18,805 bases of DNA from Pseudomonadota bacterium (GTDB taxonomy: Bacteria > SAR324 > XYD2-FULL-50-16 > JAHJRI01): contig JAKSDL010000235.1 of NCBI GenBank assembly GCA_022360105.1, positions 1-18,805 on the forward strand, in the 5' to 3' direction. Shown piece after piece: positions 15,901-18,805 of the stretch (within the stretch, counting starts at the first letter, position 1; the number at the start of each line of letters is the position of its first letter). A program made the position numbers and the translations under genes. Below the pieces are notes generated by a model. The model did not search any database and was not told the DNA's origin. It was given only the letters and a program-made list of their open reading frames with translations.

Positions 15901-18805
15901 CTTACCTGCAGGTTGAACGGAGCATTTGGTGATATCAATACCGCAAGTGACTTCCTTGGACTCTACTGCGGGGGGCCTGATAATCATATCACTGTTTCTA
16001 ATGGCAAGTCTCTGAACATGGGTGTTGGTCAAGATTTTGGTGGGATTGTCATTATTGAATCGGGTGGTAAATTTCATGTAACAGATGGCACCATCGATTC
16101 TTCTGCTTATGTCATTTTAAGCGGTAAACTGGAATCGACGGGAACAAGTTTAATTAACGGTCTATTGGATACCAGCGGCGATGCGACAATCGGGATAAAC
16201 TCGAATGGATCACTTACTTACAATCATTCAAGTTTATTATTGGATGGCGTTCAACTCACCCTGGACCTTCAAGGGAATGGGGCTCGTCTAATCAATGAAA
16301 ATCCAATCGATTTAAATTCTGACAATAGCAGACTATTGATCCAGTCTTCCGGTCTCGGAAACAGTGTCAAGCATATCAAGGTAACCAGTGCCCAGGGTGG
16401 TTCAAGTGAGTATATACAAGTTACTGGAGATGTTTCAGTCGATGCATTAACATTTCAAGCAGACAGCTTCCTCAAAATTGAAAGTGGAGAAACTCTGGCA
16501 ATTACCGGCGATACGGATTTATCTGGTGATGTTGCACTTACGGTAGATTCAGGTGGAAACTTGGTTTTTAACAGCGAATTCAATCATGACTCGAACCGAC
16601 CAATAACAATCCAAGAAAATTCTACTTTAATTCCTCGTTTCAATTTCACTTTGAGCGGTGACCTCCATCTTTATGGAGGGGGCAAACTGGATCTTTCTAC
16701 GACCAATTTATTTCTTGACCATAACTTAGAAACCAGCGGTGGAATACTGATAACAACTATAGATCAAACAATTTTAAATTTAAGAAAGCCAGCATCGATC
16801 AATGCAAATCAACGTTTAATGCTTAATCAACTGCTTCTTGGTGATCATAAACTAACTTTAGGCTCGGAAACATCTGGCATGGATGTGAATCTGGACGTCG
16901 TGATAAATGGCAGTGATGCTGGTATAGATGCTGTTAACGGGCAGGATTTGAATTTTTATGGCAGTTTGACGTTGTCAGGCGGGTCTCATTTGGATTCCTC
17001 AGGGGATGGGTCGGTAAAAATTTCAGGGGACCTTGGTATTGACAATAGCAGCTTTTTAAGCGATGGAACTGCTGATATCGGCGGTATGATAACCATGAGC
17101 GAAGGGGATTTTAGTGTTAATAATGGAAACGCTTACCTGAATGGAGGAAATATAACATCTGGCAACTTCAATGTCAGTGATTCTGTGGTTTACTTGAAAA
17201 ACGATCTGGCAATAAATACGGAAAACCTTATCCAGACCGATCTTACTCAGTGGTACTTACAACCTGAGTCTAGCCTTTCCCTGGGAGGATCTTCATTGCT
17301 GATTTTTGGTGGATCACTACAAATAGCAACCGGGGCCGGTTTAGTCATTGATAACAGCTCCAATCCATTTTTGACAGGGCCTGTAACGGTTAGTCAAGGA
17401 AATATAACATTAAGTGATAATGCTACTTTCACTAACAGTATCACAATCGATGGATCAGCAGACATTTTGATTCCACAAAATAAAGATTTGACCTATCAGC
17501 ATGCTGATCCAATCATTATTGGTTCTGAAAATCTCCGAATTTACGGTGGGGGAATATTAGATAACGCATCAGGTGGTGCAGTCCTTTTCGGTAGTGGATC
17601 TGGGACATTGATCCTGGGTGATGGATCATCCGGCTTAACTGAATTACGCCGGCTGGATGTATCGGCAATTATGATTCCTCCCGCTCGGATTGAATTGAAA
17701 AGTGATTTTTTAATCACAGATATAGAGACATCAAGCGATATTGATATTCAAACAAATGGTAGTGATCTAACATTAAAAAATCTGCGTATATGGGAAGACT
17801 TTTCAATATCTGGCTTTGATCCGGCTGATTTTTACGTTGAAACCATTGACCTTAATAATAAAACGTTATCATTTGGCGACAATCTCAATGTTAATTCCGG
17901 CAATCTTTTTTTGAATGGAGCGGGCAAACTAGATGGAAAATCGCTTAACGTAAACGCTAATTCCGAAATAACTTTCGTTGATATTACCGCAGACGGAATT
18001 GATTTTGAAATTGACGAGTCTACTCTTTTCTTTAGTGGTAGAAACAGTTTTGTAAACGGTGCCTTTAGCGTGAATAACAGTAGCATCCATGTTGACGGTG
18101 ACTTGTTGCTCACACCCGCCAGCTCTTCCAATATGCATGCAGTCTGGGATATTAGCGCTGATAGTATCTTGTCTTGGAATGGTATTGGGACAATGGCGGG
18201 CAGCATTATTCTAGGTGCCGACTCGAATCTTAGTCTTCACAACAATAGATCCTCAATCAGTGCTCAGATTTCCTTAAATGGGAATGCTGGTATTCACATA
18301 GGGAGTGGTGGGCTTGAGTATTCAGGTGGTCCAATCACCTTGGCTCACCAATTGAGTTTATTTGGAGGAGATTTTGATAACAGTTCCGATCATAAGATAA
18401 TAGTTGGTGACAATGGAAGTATTTTGCTCAACCAATCTTCAGGCACTATTGATTTTGTAAACTTAAATTCCTCCCAACATTCAAGCAACCATATCGTAGT
18501 AAATGCTGATTATGAAGTTCTGGATCTCTCACTAAACAATGATAGCAACATTTATATCGGGTCGGGGAATACATTAACTGTTTCCAATATATTAGACATC
18601 CCCACAGGCATTAAATTAACGATAACCGGAGGGGGCAGGCTGATTTTGAATGGAGGCTTAAACCTGGGGGATGGTTCACAACTCAAGGCCGAAGGATCTT
18701 CGATTCTACAAATTGAAGGAGAAGTCAACATAGGTGATGGAGCCCAAATCGATTTAAGTGTAGGTGCCCTTGATCTTAAAGATAAATCTGTGCATCTCAA
18801 AAGCA
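12919..18805 (+). CDS. giant lipoprotein, Ig-like and Calx-beta domains plus beta-solenoid, incomplete at 3' end
   Basis: The frame is open from the ATG at 12919 to the window edge, giving at least 1962 codons with no stop seen. The signal peptide MRLWIKCLLLCLMVFGFGC has a likely lipidation Cys at 19 (weak lipobox, GFGC) followed by S-E-D. Ig-like modules occupy about 30-640 (for example SGVNWTVDRPEFAEI). Calx-beta domains follow at about 649-760 and 765-885 (the second with HISDDSFHETDECLALRL), then a beta domain to about 995. From about 998 the protein is a long run of Gly/Ser/Asn/Asp-rich beta-strand repeats, such as GSLTLSGGSHLDSSGDGSV, typical of right-handed beta-solenoid adhesins. I see no Cys after the LYCGG near its beginning. 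AAGGA lies 11 bases before the start; an in-frame ATG at 12889 has no ribosome site. It shares a Cys-flanked module with the preceding gene. Confidence 0.85.
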   Translation, partial: MRLWIKCLLLCLMVFGFGCSEDKLSKDLEPELTRVMKGIRFEYPQTYIPRGLNAEFKVYAIYNDLTEEELSNSDLIGNYTWSIETTDTITLSNLATTPRVVSFIGIGDVELTLDYQRDGETFSFNQTFEISTPVIASIAVEEILGSSELIDGLCCSQIADTESSMVKGCVRRFKAIATYDNGDEEDQTSDLLTWESTTNFAEPVEIANLDGYEQINSCISSISESTKGVFFAKETGYFAVSASYSGITGTSSSIEVIEPTVLSIEFDSNNPTEVIEDSKARFSVIGTLNNDTTADIDDIAWSTSNSEKGVFLSSNANGTLTTLDDDDLVDDPIIITATHFTVGSINSPVTIREKVLTFVSIEHKDEEVDLIWNEKKQFQLRAFYNNENNYLLTSGVNWTVDRPEFAEIDSEGILTAGKVTASSEWLRVTGSYQDASDDMLIKVSNSSGELINFYATPNDLKLIENYFTPVSIVGYFSNQTQQILPSDQFIITNKSGNFDVTRDGDNFLITAHPVDTNQSVSYSAEFQLEGTNQTTQLTISDVYDVQVDSLEIIKDADLVLENTQVQLSIVPTFIGDETNSPSVNKDTVSWSCSPSCSVENGIFTAPAFDATSDATSDTFTITALVTNSDFSNQIKDISADTTIKVQKTPTVYFEKAAEITNESDITIEVTIKSSTTALKDIVVPFFIVDASSDASLTKDYRVLSSPYQVIINEGSDSAVLDIEIMDDNDVESDESIFLMIGPSVVNAAIGSQNTYDLEITANDDAKVSFATGSQRKREDSGVVSIKIEQDVIHYEDVIIGYEVDDFPDCQIPNVRTAKKDYDYLTSTLTGTATIPSGSLSTTIQFHISDDSFHETDECLALRLTNVEPQRVDLGTIVSHVVTIEDDDNLVITSQHNPDNREINNTGTYTYTANITPFDGTSDNWKFNVYNEPVGSVVLTDDVNQSLSLSWETDKHDVGLLDNKIIICISDIDTSGDYSLAPGAQTMCQPFNIEVLTCRLNGAFGDINTASDFLGLYCGGPDNHITVSNGKSLNMGVGQDFGGIVIIESGGKFHVTDGTIDSSAYVILSGKLESTGTSLINGLLDTSGDATIGINSNGSLTYNHSSLLLDGVQLTLDLQGNGARLINENPIDLNSDNSRLLIQSSGLGNSVKHIKVTSAQGGSSEYIQVTGDVSVDALTFQADSFLKIESGETLAITGDTDLSGDVALTVDSGGNLVFNSEFNHDSNRPITIQENSTLIPRFNFTLSGDLHLYGGGKLDLSTTNLFLDHNLETSGGILITTIDQTILNLRKPASINANQRLMLNQLLLGDHKLTLGSETSGMDVNLDVVINGSDAGIDAVNGQDLNFYGSLTLSGGSHLDSSGDGSVKISGDLGIDNSSFLSDGTADIGGMITMSEGDFSVNNGNAYLNGGNITSGNFNVSDSVVYLKNDLAINTENLIQTDLTQWYLQPESSLSLGGSSLLIFGGSLQIATGAGLVIDNSSNPFLTGPVTVSQGNITLSDNATFTNSITIDGSADILIPQNKDLTYQHADPIIIGSENLRIYGGGILDNASGGAVLFGSGSGTLILGDGSSGLTELRRLDVSAIMIPPARIELKSDFLITDIETSSDIDIQTNGSDLTLKNLRIWEDFSISGFDPADFYVETIDLNNKTLSFGDNLNVNSGNLFLNGAGKLDGKSLNVNANSEITFVDITADGIDFEIDESTLFFSGRNSFVNGAFSVNNSSIHVDGDLLLTPASSSNMHAVWDISADSILSWNGIGTMAGSIILGADSNLSLHNNRSSISAQISLNGNAGIHIGSGGLEYSGGPITLAHQLSLFGGDFDNSSDHKIIVGDNGSILLNQSSGTIDFVNLNSSQHSSNHIVVNADYEVLDLSLNNDSNIYIGSGNTLTVSNILDIPTGIKLTITGGGRLILNGGLNLGDGSQLKAEGSSILQIEGEVNIGDGAQIDLSVGALDLKDKSVHLKS

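Noticed and set aside
17832..18206. Minus-strand frames opposite the beta-solenoid region
   Set aside because: Antisense shadows of a long open frame with repetitive codon use.

Overview
The window comes from an AT-rich, Gram-negative bacterium. The evidence is a type VI secretion baseplate gene (tssK), two lipoproteins with Cys lipidation sites, and a secreted protein with a Sec signal peptide. Calx-beta and bacterial Ig-like domains, together with intergenic repeats of the CACCACAGAGACAC type, fit an environmental or marine proteobacterium or a related phylum, but nothing here fixes the taxon.

Layout. (1) 1-1173: a two-gene plus-strand unit encoding a DUF1295 (steroid-5-alpha-reductase-like) membrane enzyme and an 89-residue membrane protein. 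It ends at a hairpin shared with the convergent gene. (2) 1277-3982: two minus-strand genes, an unrecognised exported protein and then tssK, separated by a 279-bp spacer full of TCTAAAAT repeats. No other T6SS gene is in view. (3) 4212-7499: a 1095-residue cytoplasmic protein built like a hybrid sensor kinase (several HAMP-like units, coiled coil, HisKA-like and HATPase-like regions, three receiver-like domains). Nearly every catalytic residue has been replaced, so it looks like a signalling scaffold or pseudokinase. (4) 7531-9269: an AbiE-type type IV toxin-antitoxin operon (abiEi-abiEii, minus strand). It has a striking nested inverted-repeat operator and is bracketed by two copies of an 18-bp palindromic repeat. 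(5) 9270-9831: gene-free DNA with a roughly 194-bp element that has imperfect terminal inverted repeats. (6) 9832-18805: two tandem plus-strand genes for large, related surface lipoproteins. The first is complete (1016 aa; Ig-like and two Calx-beta domains). The second stays open to the window edge (at least 1962 aa); after a similar N-terminal part it continues into nearly 1000 residues of beta-solenoid-like sequence.

How the parts may work together. The lipoprotein pair is most likely a co-transcribed surface adhesin system. The AbiE pair is a self-contained, autoregulated defence or stability module. The pseudokinase stands divergent from the exported-protein/tssK pair across a 229-bp gap, so a regulatory link to secretion is possible but is inference only. 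The best leads are the fully degenerate hybrid kinase, the palindromic repeats with compensating outer arms around abiE, and the giant lipoprotein pair.
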